The notes beneath the pieces were generated by a model. It saw only the letters and a program-made list of their open reading frames with translations. It made no database searches and was not told the origin of the DNA. From NCBI RefSeq assembly GCF_026625605.1, contig NZ_CP113054.1:2976001-3040000 (forward strand): a DNA stretch of 64,000 nucleotides. The letters run 5' to 3'. Shown in pieces: positions 1 through 9,032 of the stretch; within the stretch, counting starts at the first letter, position 1; every line of letters starts with the position of its first letter. The translations under genes and the position numbers were made by a program. The DNA is from Luteolibacter sp. SL250 (lineage in GTDB: Bacteria; Verrucomicrobiota; Verrucomicrobiia; Verrucomicrobiales; Akkermansiaceae).

Positions 1-378
1 GGCGCACCGGATGTCGTGCTGATCCACCTTGGAACGAACGACCAAAAGACGACCGATGCCGCGGCGGAGATCATCGCGCCACTTGAGGATCTGATACGGG
101 TGCTGCGGGCGGCGAATCCGAAGGTGAAGGTGTTCATCGGCCAGCTCGCTTTCAATGGTGGGACATCAGTGAAATTCCGCCCCCTCTTCACCGGCATGGC
201 GGAGCGTCTGTCCACGGCGGATTCCCCGGTCGTGGCCATCGATCATTTCAAGGGTTGGATCGAGAATCCCGCCCTCCCGGGCACGGATACTTTTGACTGG
301 GCGCATCCGAACCCACAGGGCCAGGAAAAGATGGCAGCCAAGTGGTTCTCCGCGATGACCGCTGCGGGAGTGAAGTGA
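1..378 (+). CDS. SGNH/GDSL-type hydrolase, C-terminal part
   Basis: The reading frame is open from base 1, so the gene begins before the window and only its last 125 residues are visible. The fragment holds the GTND motif (block III of SGNH hydrolases, with the oxyanion-hole Asn) and, near the end, DWAHPN, which supplies the catalytic Asp and His of block V. Such enzymes are esterases, often deacetylating polysaccharides, and are usually exported in this type of bacterium. The substrate cannot be told because the N-terminal catalytic Ser block and any signal peptide are missing. The family call is firm. Confidence 0.8.
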   Translation, partial: GAPDVVLIHLGTNDQKTTDAAAEIIAPLEDLIRVLRAANPKVKVFIGQLAFNGGTSVKFRPLFTGMAERLSTADSPVVAIDHFKGWIENPALPGTDTFDWAHPNPQGQEKMAAKWFSAMTAAGVK

Positions 379-454
379 CGCCAGTGCTGCCCCCGGTGCG
401 GAAACGCACAGCCTGATCGTGCTCTGTTCCAGTGGTTTCCCGTGTGCGGGTGCG

Positions 455-502
455 GAATACTAAATTATGCTTAAATATCGCAAAGCACAATATGTAGTAT
501 TC
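455..502. repeat. AT-rich imperfect inverted repeat between the hydrolase and smc
   Basis: The outer arms GAATACTA (455-462) and TAGTATTC (495-502) are perfectly complementary. Inner arms TGCTT (468-472) and AAGCA (483-487) extend the pairing with small interruptions. It lies in a clearly AT-rich patch of a GC-rich region, between the stop of the hydrolase and the start of smc. It could end transcription of the hydrolase or be a protein-binding site in front of smc. There is no T-run typical of an intrinsic terminator. Confidence 0.45.
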
Positions 503-627
503 TAATCCAGAAATAGACACCACATATAGCGCAAATCCTCCTCCCTGATTGCCGTCATCGGATCCGCAGGTAAGCTCCCCGTTGCCCACTTCCCTCTCGG
601 GCGCAACCTCTAACCTTTCCTGTCGGA

Positions 628-3600
628 ATGTATTTAAAAACACTGGAGATCCACGGCTTCAAGTCGTTCGCGGACAAGACCGTGTTCGAATTCGCCCAAG
701 GCGTGACCGGCATTGTCGGTCCGAACGGATGCGGTAAATCCAACGTCGTCGATGCCATCCGCTGGGTGCTCGGCGAAACGTCCGCCAAAGCCCTGCGCGG
801 CGGTGAGATGGCCGACGTCATCTTCAACGGCACCGAAAAGCGGAAGCCGTTGGGTATGGCGGAAGTCACCCTCACCATGGCGGATTGCGAGGAATCGCTG
901 AAGGTGGACTTCAACGAGGTGTCCATCACCCGCCGGGTGTTCCGGGATGGCCGCTCCGAATACCGGATCAACAACACGCTCTGCCGCCTGAAGGACATCC
1001 ATGACATGCTCATGGACACCGGCATCGGCCGCACCGCCTACTCGATCATGGCTCAGGGCCAGATCGACCAGATCCTTTCCTCCAAGCCGGAGGAACGCCG
1101 CGCGGTCTTCGAGGAAGCCGCCGGCATCACCAAGTTCAAGCGCGAGAAAAAGGAAGCGCTGCGGAAGCTGGAATACACCGAAGCCAACCTGCTGCGTGTC
1201 TCCGACGTGCTGGCGGAGCAGGAGCGCCGGATGAACTCCCTCCGCCGCCAGGTGGCGAAGGCCCGCCGCTACCAGGCGCTCGCCGCGGACACCCGCGTGC
1301 TGGACACCCATCTGGGTCACCGGAAGTTCGTGGAACTTTCCGCGGAGCGTGCCGAACTGGAAACGTCGATCCACGGACTGGAGGTCCGCGACACGGAACT
1401 GCAGATGCAGCTTCCGGCAAAGGAGCAGGCCGTTTCCGAAGCCCGCTCCGAGGCCCGCACCTTCGAGGGCGAACTTGCGGAACTCCGCCAACGCCTCAAC
1501 GAGCACCGCAACGCGCTGACGTCCGCTTCCGGCCGGATGGCGTTCAACGAAGAAAGGAAAGCCGAGCTTGAATCCCGGATCCGCCAGAACCACGAGGACA
1601 TCGCCGCCACCCGCGAAAAGCTCGCTCAGCAGGAGTTCGATGTCATCGCCGCCAATGAGGCACTCGACCAACTGAGCCGCCGCATCGCGGAGCAGGAGAT
1701 CCAGCTTTCCGAACAGGAGCAGCGCACGCAGGGCACGCGCGACGAGCGCAACCGCATTGAGGCGACCCTCCGCGAAACCCGCGGCGAAGCGAACCGCACC
1801 CAGACGATCATCGCCTCCATGCAGGCGAAGATCGAGAGCGCGCTCGCCCAGCTCGAAGGGACGCGGGAACGAGCCCGCCAGCTCGCGGATGAGGAGCAGC
1901 GTCAGAACATCGCGATCGAGGAATCCCGCAGCGAGCAGACCCGCATCGCGGATGAGGTCCAGCAGACCGGCTCCATGCTCGCGGAACTGGAGGAAACCTT
2001 CCAGGCCGCCGAGCGCGGCTACCAGCACACCCGTGGTGATCTCGACGCAGCCCGCACCGCGGCGACCGAATCGAACAAGGTTCTCGCCCAGCGTGCCGCC
2101 CGCCTCCAGGCCGTCCGCCAGCTCGTCGAGAGCGGCGAAGGCTTTGAGAAGGGCACACAGAACGTACTGAAGGGACTCGGCCAACCAGACGAATTCAAGC
2201 CCGGCATCCACGGTGTCCTCGCTTCCTTCATCGAGGCGGACAACACCTGCGCCCGCGCCATCGAGGCCGCCCTCGGCAGCCATCTCCAGACGGTGCTGGT
2301 GCAGGACCAGACCGTTGCGGAAGCCATCATCCAGCGCCTCACGGAAAAGAGCCTCGGCATCGCGGCCATCCTGCCGGAGAGCTTCATCGGTCACAGCAGC
2401 GGTACCCAGATGGAGGCCCTGCCGGAAGGTGCCACCGCATGGGCGCTCGACCGGGTTAAGTCCGACCGCCGGGTGACCCCCATCATTGAGAAGCTGCTCG
2501 ATAAAACCCTCATCGTCCCGAACCTCAGCACCGCCCTGCGGCTGCGCCCTAATCATCCGGGTGTGACCATCATCACCCTCGCCGGGGTGATCCTGGGTGG
2601 CGAGGGCACGCTGCGCGGCGGTGCAACTCCTGAAGGAAATGCCTCCTTCCTGGAACGCCAGAACGAGGTCCGCACGCTGGAAGCGGAAGTGGCCGCACTG
2701 ACCGCCGCCGACGAGGCCGCCCGCAACCGGGTGGCCGAACTGGAAGCCCGCTTGGAGCAACTGCGGGAGGAAGTCGAAGTTTCCCGCGAACGCCTGCAAC
2801 GGCAGAAGGTGGATCTCTCCACCCTCCAGGGGCAGCTCAGCCTCGCCAGCCGCGAGGTCGAGAACCTCGAAACCAAGCTGGAGAACATCCGCTGGGAACG
2901 TGGTGAACTGGAAAACCGCGAGCGCGCCGCCGCCGAAGGACGCGAGCACCTGGAGTCCGAACTGGCCTCCGCCCGCGAGCGTCTGGAGGGGCTGGAAACG
3001 GAGAGCCGCCGCCTCCAGTCGGAATCGGATTCCGTCACCCGCCGCGAGCAGGAGATCACAGAGGAACTCAACCAGCTCCGCACCGAACTGGCCGTGGAAC
3101 GCCGCGCGAAGCAATCCGCCGAGGAACAGCAGAAGCCGATGGAGGCGCGCCTTTCCGAGCTGCGTGAGATCGCCATCCGCCGCGAGACGGAGATTTCCTC
3201 CTTCGACCAACGGATCGAGGCCGCCATCGCGGAGAACTCCCGCCTTGCCGAGGAATGCGAAACCCACCGCTGCGAGGTGGAGGATCTGGAAGTCGAGATC
3301 GAGTCCCGTGCCTCCGGCCGCGCCGTGCTTCTGGAGGCCATCGAAACCGCCGAAATCTCCCTCGCCGCCGTCCGCCGGGACCATGCGCAGGTGAACGAGC
3401 AGAAAGGCCGTGAGGAAGTCGCCGCCACCAAGCTGGATCTCCGCATCGAGAGCCTCGTCAACGCCATCCAGGAACGCTACCAGATCGAACTTTCCAACTT
3501 CGAGCCGGACGCCCACGCGCTTCTCGCCAGCATCGCTTCCCAAAAGGCGATGCAGGCCCGCGGCGGACGCCAGACCATCGTCTCAGGCGATGAGTCGGAG

Positions 3601-4410
3601 GAAGAGGAAATGCCCGTCATGGTGGTCGATGCGACCAAGAGCGATGACGACGAGATCCCGGGCGAGATGACCGGTGAACCGGACTGGTCCTTCGTCGAAA
3701 GCATCGTCACCGACATCAAGCGGCGTCTCGACGCCATGGGCCCGGTGAACCTCGACGCCATCGAGGAGTTCGAGGAACTGGAGGAACGCTACAACTTCCT
3801 GCGCAACCAGCACGAGGACCTCGTCAGTTCGAAGGCCGAGCTGCTGGAGGTGATCGAGCGGATCAACACGGAAACCCAGCGCCTGTTCGCGGAAACCTTC
3901 GCCCAGGTGAAGGTGAACTTCCGCGGCATGTTCAAGGAACTCTTCGGCGAGAAAGGCGAGGCGGACCTCATGCTGCTCGATGAGTCCGACCCGCTGGAAT
4001 CCGGCATCGAAGTCATCGCCAAGCCACCGGGCAAGAAGCTCCAGTCCATCACCCTGCTTTCCGGTGGTGAGCGCTCCATGACCGCCGTCGCCCTGCTGTT
4101 CTCGATCTACATGATCAAGCCCAGCCCGTTCTGCGTGCTGGACGAGCTGGACGCACCGCTGGACGAGTCGAACATCAACCGCTTCGTCAAGGTGCTGGAC
4201 CGCTTCATCGACCGCAGCCAGTTCATCATCGTCACCCACTCGAAGCGGACCATGGCCCGCGCCGACGTGATGTATGGTGTGACCATGGAGGAGTTCGGGG
4301 TTTCCAAGCCGGTCGGCATGCGCCTCACGCACTCGGACGCCGCGTCCGACGCCCACAAGGGCGAGGCGAAGACCGCCGCCCAGAAAGCCGCCCTGCGGCT
4401 GGATGCCTGA
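628..4410 (+). CDS. smc: Chromosome segregation ATPase SMC
   Basis: This is the structural maintenance of chromosomes protein that, with ScpA and ScpB, forms the bacterial condensin which compacts and segregates DNA. At 1260 residues it is close to family length. The N-terminal head has Walker A GPNGCGKS at residues 31-38. Long coiled coils flank a hinge at about residues 510-660. The C-terminal head has the signature LSGGERSMTA near 1145 and Walker B ending in VLDELDAPLD near 1170. An acidic insertion near residues 985-1020 is unusual and probably lies in the distal coiled coil. The start MYLKTLEIHGFKSF matches the family start exactly. No scpA or scpB lies nearby. Confidence 0.97.
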   Translation: MYLKTLEIHGFKSFADKTVFEFAQGVTGIVGPNGCGKSNVVDAIRWVLGETSAKALRGGEMADVIFNGTEKRKPLGMAEVTLTMADCEESLKVDFNEVSITRRVFRDGRSEYRINNTLCRLKDIHDMLMDTGIGRTAYSIMAQGQIDQILSSKPEERRAVFEEAAGITKFKREKKEALRKLEYTEANLLRVSDVLAEQERRMNSLRRQVAKARRYQALAADTRVLDTHLGHRKFVELSAERAELETSIHGLEVRDTELQMQLPAKEQAVSEARSEARTFEGELAELRQRLNEHRNALTSASGRMAFNEERKAELESRIRQNHEDIAATREKLAQQEFDVIAANEALDQLSRRIAEQEIQLSEQEQRTQGTRDERNRIEATLRETRGEANRTQTIIASMQAKIESALAQLEGTRERARQLADEEQRQNIAIEESRSEQTRIADEVQQTGSMLAELEETFQAAERGYQHTRGDLDAARTAATESNKVLAQRAARLQAVRQLVESGEGFEKGTQNVLKGLGQPDEFKPGIHGVLASFIEADNTCARAIEAALGSHLQTVLVQDQTVAEAIIQRLTEKSLGIAAILPESFIGHSSGTQMEALPEGATAWALDRVKSDRRVTPIIEKLLDKTLIVPNLSTALRLRPNHPGVTIITLAGVILGGEGTLRGGATPEGNASFLERQNEVRTLEAEVAALTAADEAARNRVAELEARLEQLREEVEVSRERLQRQKVDLSTLQGQLSLASREVENLETKLENIRWERGELENRERAAAEGREHLESELASARERLEGLETESRRLQSESDSVTRREQEITEELNQLRTELAVERRAKQSAEEQQKPMEARLSELREIAIRRETEISSFDQRIEAAIAENSRLAEECETHRCEVEDLEVEIESRASGRAVLLEAIETAEISLAAVRRDHAQVNEQKGREEVAATKLDLRIESLVNAIQERYQIELSNFEPDAHALLASIASQKAMQARGGRQTIVSGDESEEEEMPVMVVDATKSDDDEIPGEMTGEPDWSFVESIVTDIKRRLDAMGPVNLDAIEEFEELEERYNFLRNQHEDLVSSKAELLEVIERINTETQRLFAETFAQVKVNFRGMFKELFGEKGEADLMLLDESDPLESGIEVIAKPPGKKLQSITLLSGGERSMTAVALLFSIYMIKPSPFCVLDELDAPLDESNINRFVKVLDRFIDRSQFIIVTHSKRTMARADVMYGVTMEEFGVSKPVGMRLTHSDAASDAHKGEAKTAAQKAALRLDA

Positions 4411-4449
4411 CGGCGCGACAAAAAGATCTCCAGACAGGAGAGGGAAAAC

Positions 4450-4490
4450 GGGGGTGGAGCGCATGGCCGGGTGGCCACCGCTCCACCCCC
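4450..4490 (+). terminator. Hairpin downstream of smc, probable terminator
   Basis: A perfect 12-bp stem (GGGGGTGGAGCG at 4450-4461 with its complement at 4479-4490) encloses a 17-base loop region that can itself fold. It starts 40 bases after the smc stop and is followed by the AT-rich AATTATTT rather than a pure T-run. Probably it ends smc transcription before the exporter gene. Confidence 0.6.
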
Positions 4491-4588
4491 AATTATTTCC
4501 GTCCCGGAGGGATTCCATTCCCGTTGGCAAAATCACGTCCGCCACTATCTTCGGGACCCACCGTGCGCCACCTGTCACCCGATCCATC

Positions 4589-5593
4589 ATGACCCCAACC
4601 GGCAAAGTCCGGCGTCGTCCCGTACTCGCGGTGTTCGTCGCATTCTGCTCCGCGTTGTTCTTCACGCTTACTTACGTCCTGAACCGCGCGAGCGCCTCCG
4701 ATGGAGGACACTGGGCGTGGACCGCCAGCCTGCGCTATTTCATCACCCTTCCGCTGCTGCTTCCTCTCATGCCCTGGCAGGGCGGCATCCGGCCGATCCT
4801 CACCTCCATCACCGCCCATCCCTGGGTGTGGCTGAAATGTGGTGCCATCGGTTTCCTCCTGTTTTACGCCACGCTCTCCTACGCGGCCTCCAGTGGCCCC
4901 TCGTGGCTGGTCGCAGGCACCTTCCAGTTCACGGTCATCGCCGGGATGCTCTGCTCACCGTTCATCTACCAGGATGAACGGAGGAGGATCCCCTCCTCCG
5001 GCATCGCCATTTCCCTCCTCATCCTTTCCGGTGTCTTCATGATGCAGGCCGGGCAAAGCGGAGAATCTCTCGATACCCACGGATGGATCGCGGCAGGTTG
5101 TGTGATCGTCGGAGCCGTGGCCTATCCATTGGGCAACCGCCTGCTCCTCCTCCACCTCGAGCGCACCAATGAGGATCTGACCGCCGCACAGCGGGTGTTT
5201 GGAATGACCTTGGTCAGCCAGCCACTCTGGATCCTGGTGGCCGCCTTCGGTTTCACCCAGGCCGGTCTGCCATCGCCGGGCCAGGTCGGATTGGCGGCTG
5301 GAGTAGCCTTAAGTGCCGGTGTGATCGCTACGATCCTGTTCTTTGAAGCCACGGGGATGGTCAGGGATCAACCGGTCGCGCTGGGAGCAGCGGAATCCAT
5401 GCAGGCTTCGGAGCTGATTTTCGCCATGCTGCTGGGTGTTGCATTTCTGAACGAGTCCTGGCCCCGCGGGGTCGCAATGATCGGGGCGATCCTGGTCATC
5501 CTCGGGATCATTTGCTTTGCCATGATCGTCTCCTGGTCATCCTCGGCCAGCAGTCAGGAAATCAAGGCGATGCGGAGCGACAAGGGCGGTTAA
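4589..5593 (+). CDS. EmrE-like multidrug/metabolite exporter family (DMT superfamily, PF13536-like)
   Basis: A 334-residue integral membrane protein with about ten hydrophobic segments, as in ten-helix DMT transporters. The N-terminal LTYVLNRASASDGGHWAW followed by SLRYF is typical of the family named putative multidrug resistance efflux transporter. The frame is open from 4403, overlapping the end of smc, but those extra residues are polar, non-conserved and contain the terminator hairpin, so the start is placed at the ATG at 4589. The substrate is unknown. It is monocistronic, followed by the DnaA-box-like region. Confidence 0.8.
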   Translation: MTPTGKVRRRPVLAVFVAFCSALFFTLTYVLNRASASDGGHWAWTASLRYFITLPLLLPLMPWQGGIRPILTSITAHPWVWLKCGAIGFLLFYATLSYAASSGPSWLVAGTFQFTVIAGMLCSPFIYQDERRRIPSSGIAISLLILSGVFMMQAGQSGESLDTHGWIAAGCVIVGAVAYPLGNRLLLLHLERTNEDLTAAQRVFGMTLVSQPLWILVAAFGFTQAGLPSPGQVGLAAGVALSAGVIATILFFEATGMVRDQPVALGAAESMQASELIFAMLLGVAFLNESWPRGVAMIGAILVILGIICFAMIVSWSSSASSQEIKAMRSDKGG

Positions 5594-5645
5594 GCTCCGA
5601 AGCGGAGTCTCCTTTCATCGGATCAAAATCGGCCATTTTAACAAG

Positions 5646-5654
5646 TTATTCACA
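5646..5654 (+). promoter_or_regulatory. DnaA-box-like site 1
   Basis: TTATTCACA inside the 14-mer ACAAGTTATTCACA (5641-5654), first of three identical copies in this intergenic region. Confidence 0.6.
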
Positions 5655-5745
5655 ATCGCGACAACGTAGCATTTTGCACCCTGCCAATCACGCCAACGGA
5701 AACGAAATCGTAGCATTCTAGGGCATTCCGGGCTTTTGAACCAGA

Positions 5746-5754
5746 TGTGAATAA
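5746..5754 (-). promoter_or_regulatory. DnaA-box-like site 2
   Basis: Reverse-strand TTATTCACA inside the same 14-mer (5746-5759), in opposite orientation to sites 1 and 3. Confidence 0.6.
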
Positions 5755-5852
5755 CTTGTGGAGAATCCGGCCAATCTCCCGCCACATCATCATATCTCAT
5801 TCCCCATAGGTTAGTTACGAACCACAAGAGGAGTTCAAGGGAGAAATCACCG

Positions 5853-5861
5853 GTGAATAAA
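5853..5861 (-). promoter_or_regulatory. Degenerate DnaA-box-like site
   Basis: Reverse-strand TTATTCACC, eight of nine bases shared with the three stronger sites. The flanking bases of the 14-mer are not conserved. Confidence 0.35.
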
Positions 5862-5978
5862 CTACAATGTAAGACACGGACCCGCAATAGAAGTGATACA
5901 CCCGTTCCAAGCGATTATTTCATCCCCGGGAAGTCTTGAATTCACTGCATTTCGCCGTGTAGTGCCACTTCTCACAAG

Positions 5979-5987
5979 TTATTCACA
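5979..5987 (+). promoter_or_regulatory. DnaA-box-like site 3
   Basis: TTATTCACA inside the third copy of the 14-mer (5974-5987), 70 bases before the start codon of fbp. It may therefore also affect fbp transcription. Confidence 0.6.
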
Positions 5988-6056
5988 ATCATTTTTGGCG
6001 GGTATCCTTGCTTTGGGAGAGACGGGTTCCCAAACTGGGCGGGACGCTTTCCCGGT

Positions 6057-7985
6057 ATGCCGAATCCCGCTCTCCGAATCCTTTCCCACCACTACCCCAC
6101 CACCTCATCCGCTGCGGCGGAAGTGGCCGCATTGAGAGCGACCAAGGAGTTGCCGAAAGGAGTGATCCACGTCATTTCAGACATCCACGGAGAGAACCAG
6201 AAGCTCCGGCACGTCATCAACAATGCCAGCGGACGGCTCCGTCCCTTGGTGGAAACTTCATTCGGCGACCATCTGGATGCCGCCGAGCTGCAGGATCTGA
6301 TGAATGTCCTCTACTACCCGACGGAGGTCATTGTCCTGAAAAAGCCGTCACTGCTGGCGGATTCCAGCCGCCGCCACGCCTGGGTGAAGACCACGCTCGA
6401 ACGGCAGTTCACCCTGATCCGCGCGCTGATCCGCACCCGCAGGCGGAAGGATGTGAAGGTGCTGGCTCCGAAAGAGCACCGGGAGTTCTTCGAGGCGATG
6501 CTCAACTACCCCGCCGGGGGGCATGACCCGGCCATGATCGACGTGCAGTTGCGGGAAATCATGGCGCTGGATCTGGATTTCGAGCTGATACGGACCGCCT
6601 CCCATTTCATCCGGAACCTGACCGTCGAGGAGTTGATCGTTGCGGGTGACCTGGGCGACCGGGGGCCGCGTCTGGACAAGGTGGTGGACTACCTGATGCG
6701 GCAGCCGAATGTCTCATTGGTATGGGGTAACCATGACGTCATCTGGATGGGTGCATGCCTGGGCCAGCGGGCATCGATCGCCACCGTGCTGAGGATTTCC
6801 CTCCGCTACCTGCGGATGTACCAGATCGAGGAAGGTTATGGCCTGCTGACCAAGCCTCTGGAGATGTTGGCCCACAAGGTCTATGGCGATGACCCCGCCG
6901 AGCGTTTCCAGGCGAAGCGGAGTGGCAAACGGGATCCCCTGCTTGTCGCCCGGATGCAGAAAGCCATCGCCGTCATCCAGTTCAAGCTCGAAGGCCAGCT
7001 CATCGCCCGCCATCCGGAGTGGGAGATGGAGAAACGGGATCTCCTGAAGCATCTGGACCACGCCAACGGGACCATCACCATCGATGGAGTCAGCCACCCC
7101 CTGCGTGATACGTTCTTCCCAACCATCGATCCAGCGGATCCGAACCGCCTTTCTCCGGAGGAGGAGGACTGCATGCAGCAGATCGAGCAGAGCTTCGTCA
7201 GTTCACCGCGTCTGTGGCAGCACATGAACTGGATGGCGGAGTACGGCCGGATGGCTCTGGTGCGTGATCAGGCGGTCATTTTCCATGCCTGCCTGCCGGT
7301 CGAGGAGTGCGGGAGATACCTGCCGCTGGTGGTGGACGGCCGTGAACACCGTGGGCCGGAACTTTTCGACGCCTTCACCAAGGTCATCAAACGGGCCTTC
7401 CGCGCCGGTGCCGCCGATGCCACGGAAGCGGACAAGGATTGGTTCTACTATCTATGGGCAGGTCCGCTCTCCCCTCTTTTCGGGAAAGACCGGATGGCCA
7501 CGCTGGAAACCTACCTCATCGCCGACAAGGCCACCCACAAGGAACACAGCAATCCATGGTTCCGGTGGATCCACGACTTCGACTTCTGCGACCAGATCGC
7601 CCGGGACATGGGAGTGGAAGGCGGCGGACTGCTGGTGAACGGACACGTGCCGGTGAAGATCGACAAGGGTGAAAACCCCGTGAAGCGTGGCGGCAACGCC
7701 ATCACCATCGACGGCGCCTTTTCGGAAGCCTATGGCGACCGGGGCTATACCCTCATCCTCGGTCCGGAAGGAGACACCCTTGCGGAGCACCATGCATTCC
7801 CTGATCCGAAGACCGCCGTCCTGGAGGGTCTGGACATCATTCCAAAGATGACGGTGCTGCGGACCTTCGGCACTCCCCGGAAAGTCCGTGACACGGAACG
7901 CGGTGCGGAGATCGACATTTCCATCAACCTGCTGCTCCAGCTCATCGACGCCTACCGGAACGGCGAGCTGCACGAGAAGAAGTGA
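6057..7985 (+). CDS. fbp: Class III fructose-1,6-bisphosphatase
   Basis: It hydrolyses fructose 1,6-bisphosphate to fructose 6-phosphate in gluconeogenesis. The 642-residue length and the calcineurin-type metal motifs identify the Firmicutes-type class III enzyme: SDIHGE at residues 41-46, GDLGDRGP near 198 and GNHD near 223, with a late GHVPVK motif giving another metal ligand. This class is unrelated to the E. coli-type enzyme. The ATG at 6057 gives the normal short N-terminal lead before the phosphatase core. It stands alone, just after the DnaA-box-like region, and converges on panE. Confidence 0.93.
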   Translation: MPNPALRILSHHYPTTSSAAAEVAALRATKELPKGVIHVISDIHGENQKLRHVINNASGRLRPLVETSFGDHLDAAELQDLMNVLYYPTEVIVLKKPSLLADSSRRHAWVKTTLERQFTLIRALIRTRRRKDVKVLAPKEHREFFEAMLNYPAGGHDPAMIDVQLREIMALDLDFELIRTASHFIRNLTVEELIVAGDLGDRGPRLDKVVDYLMRQPNVSLVWGNHDVIWMGACLGQRASIATVLRISLRYLRMYQIEEGYGLLTKPLEMLAHKVYGDDPAERFQAKRSGKRDPLLVARMQKAIAVIQFKLEGQLIARHPEWEMEKRDLLKHLDHANGTITIDGVSHPLRDTFFPTIDPADPNRLSPEEEDCMQQIEQSFVSSPRLWQHMNWMAEYGRMALVRDQAVIFHACLPVEECGRYLPLVVDGREHRGPELFDAFTKVIKRAFRAGAADATEADKDWFYYLWAGPLSPLFGKDRMATLETYLIADKATHKEHSNPWFRWIHDFDFCDQIARDMGVEGGGLLVNGHVPVKIDKGENPVKRGGNAITIDGAFSEAYGDRGYTLILGPEGDTLAEHHAFPDPKTAVLEGLDIIPKMTVLRTFGTPRKVRDTERGAEIDISINLLLQLIDAYRNGELHEKK

Positions 7986-8058
7986 CAGAAGCTGCGGGAT
8001 CTTCGACACGAAGGAGTCCGTTGGGAACCGGAGGCGGCTGCCGAACGTCCCACGAAGG

Positions 8059-9003
8059 TCACTGCCGCGCGTCCCTTTCAGCCACACGATGTCTCATGTC
8101 GGACAGCAGTCGCCTCATTTCCGGAACCGCAACACCTGCCTCCTCAGCACGGCGGATAGGCTCCTCCCATATGGGGCCCAGCTCCAGTTCACGACCTTCG
8201 ACGAAGTCGATCATGGTCGATGGTCTGTAGGGCCCCATCGGCCGGGTGCGTTCGATGTTCCACTCGATCCAGGATTCCTCCACGCCCAGGCCCTGTGCGT
8301 TCGCGGCGGCCACGACTTCGTGCATGATCGCACGGATGCGGTCCTCGATGGCCGGGTCCGCCAACAGAATATCGGTGGTGACGCCACCTTCCGCGACGGA
8401 GAGGCCGTTGAACGGCACATTCCAGATGAGCTTCTCCCACTGCGCGCGCTGGAGGTTGTCCGCCGCGGAGCAGGGAATGCCCGCTGCCTTGAAGCGATGG
8501 GCGATTTCCGCAGCCCTCCCCTCAGCCCCCTCCGCATATTCCCCCACCACGATCTTGCCGCCCGCGGTGTGGCTCACCAATCCAGGTGAAAGCCGGTTGA
8601 TGCAGACGAAGCAAAGTCCGCCGAGCACCCGCTCCGGGCCGACGATTCCCGCGATGGACTCGCAGTTCCCCAAGCCGTTCTGGAGCGTCAGGACTTCGGT
8701 GGCGCAATGCAGGAGCGGCGGCAGCACGTCCGGCAGGCTGGCATTCGCCGTCGCCTTCCAACAGACAATGACGAGGTCCACCGGCCCGATCTCTTCTGGT
8801 GTGTGGAAGGCCTGCACCTTGGGGAGATCAAAGTCTCCGTCGCAACTTTCGACCTTCAGACCGTTCGCTGAAATTTCATCGTAGTCCGAGCGGAGGAGGA
8901 ACTTCACATTCTCCCCCGCTTGCGCCAACCGTCCGCCGTAATACAAGCCGATGGCGCCTGAGCCGATGATCGCCACGCTTTTGAAATTCCATGCCATGCC
9001 CAA
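8059..9003 (-). CDS. panE: 2-Dehydropantoate 2-reductase (ketopantoate reductase family)
   Basis: It reduces ketopantoate to pantoate with NADPH in pantothenate/CoA synthesis. The N-terminal Rossmann motif is IIGSGAIGLYYGGRLAQAG, followed by VDLVIVCWKA and the conserved LTLQNGLGN, then the C-terminal helical ApbA domain with KLIWN, the conserved Lys and Asn of the active site. The 314-residue length is normal. A second in-frame start (MAWNF, two codons later) is equally good. Paralogues of this family sometimes act on other 2-oxo acids, so the exact substrate is inferred. Confidence 0.87.
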   Translation of the reverse strand: MGMAWNFKSVAIIGSGAIGLYYGGRLAQAGENVKFLLRSDYDEISANGLKVESCDGDFDLPKVQAFHTPEEIGPVDLVIVCWKATANASLPDVLPPLLHCATEVLTLQNGLGNCESIAGIVGPERVLGGLCFVCINRLSPGLVSHTAGGKIVVGEYAEGAEGRAAEIAHRFKAAGIPCSAADNLQRAQWEKLIWNVPFNGLSVAEGGVTTDILLADPAIEDRIRAIMHEVVAAANAQGLGVEESWIEWNIERTRPMGPYRPSTMIDFVEGRELELGPIWEEPIRRAEEAGVAVPEMRRLLSDMRHRVAERDARQ

Positions 9004-9032
9004 GCGTCGGACATCCCATGGAGGGCGTCAAA

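Larger units (their letters stand above)
5594..6056. other. Gene-free AT-richer region with clustered DnaA-box-like sites, candidate replication origin
   Basis: No convincing gene lies in these 463 bases. The 14-mer ACAAGTTATTCACA occurs three times without mismatch: 5641-5654 (+), 5746-5759 (-) and 5974-5987 (+). Each contains TTATTCACA, one base from the classical DnaA box TTATCCACA. A fourth site at 5853-5861 (-) reads TTATTCACC. CGTAGCATT is also repeated directly at 5665-5673 and 5709-5717. The stretch is visibly richer in A/T than its flanks. Clustered DnaA boxes in an AT-rich gap are the usual signature of oriC, but dnaA, dnaN, gidA and parAB are not seen in the window. A DnaA-titration or regulatory region, or sites for another protein, remain possible. 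Confidence 0.55.

Noticed and set aside
634..3543. A 969-codon open frame on the reverse strand of smc
   Set aside because: It is a shadow of the GC-rich smc gene. It has no domain and lies opposite strong SMC motifs.
5893..6135. Open frames within the DnaA-box-like region
   Set aside because: They run through the repeats, overlap the fbp start and have no conserved content.
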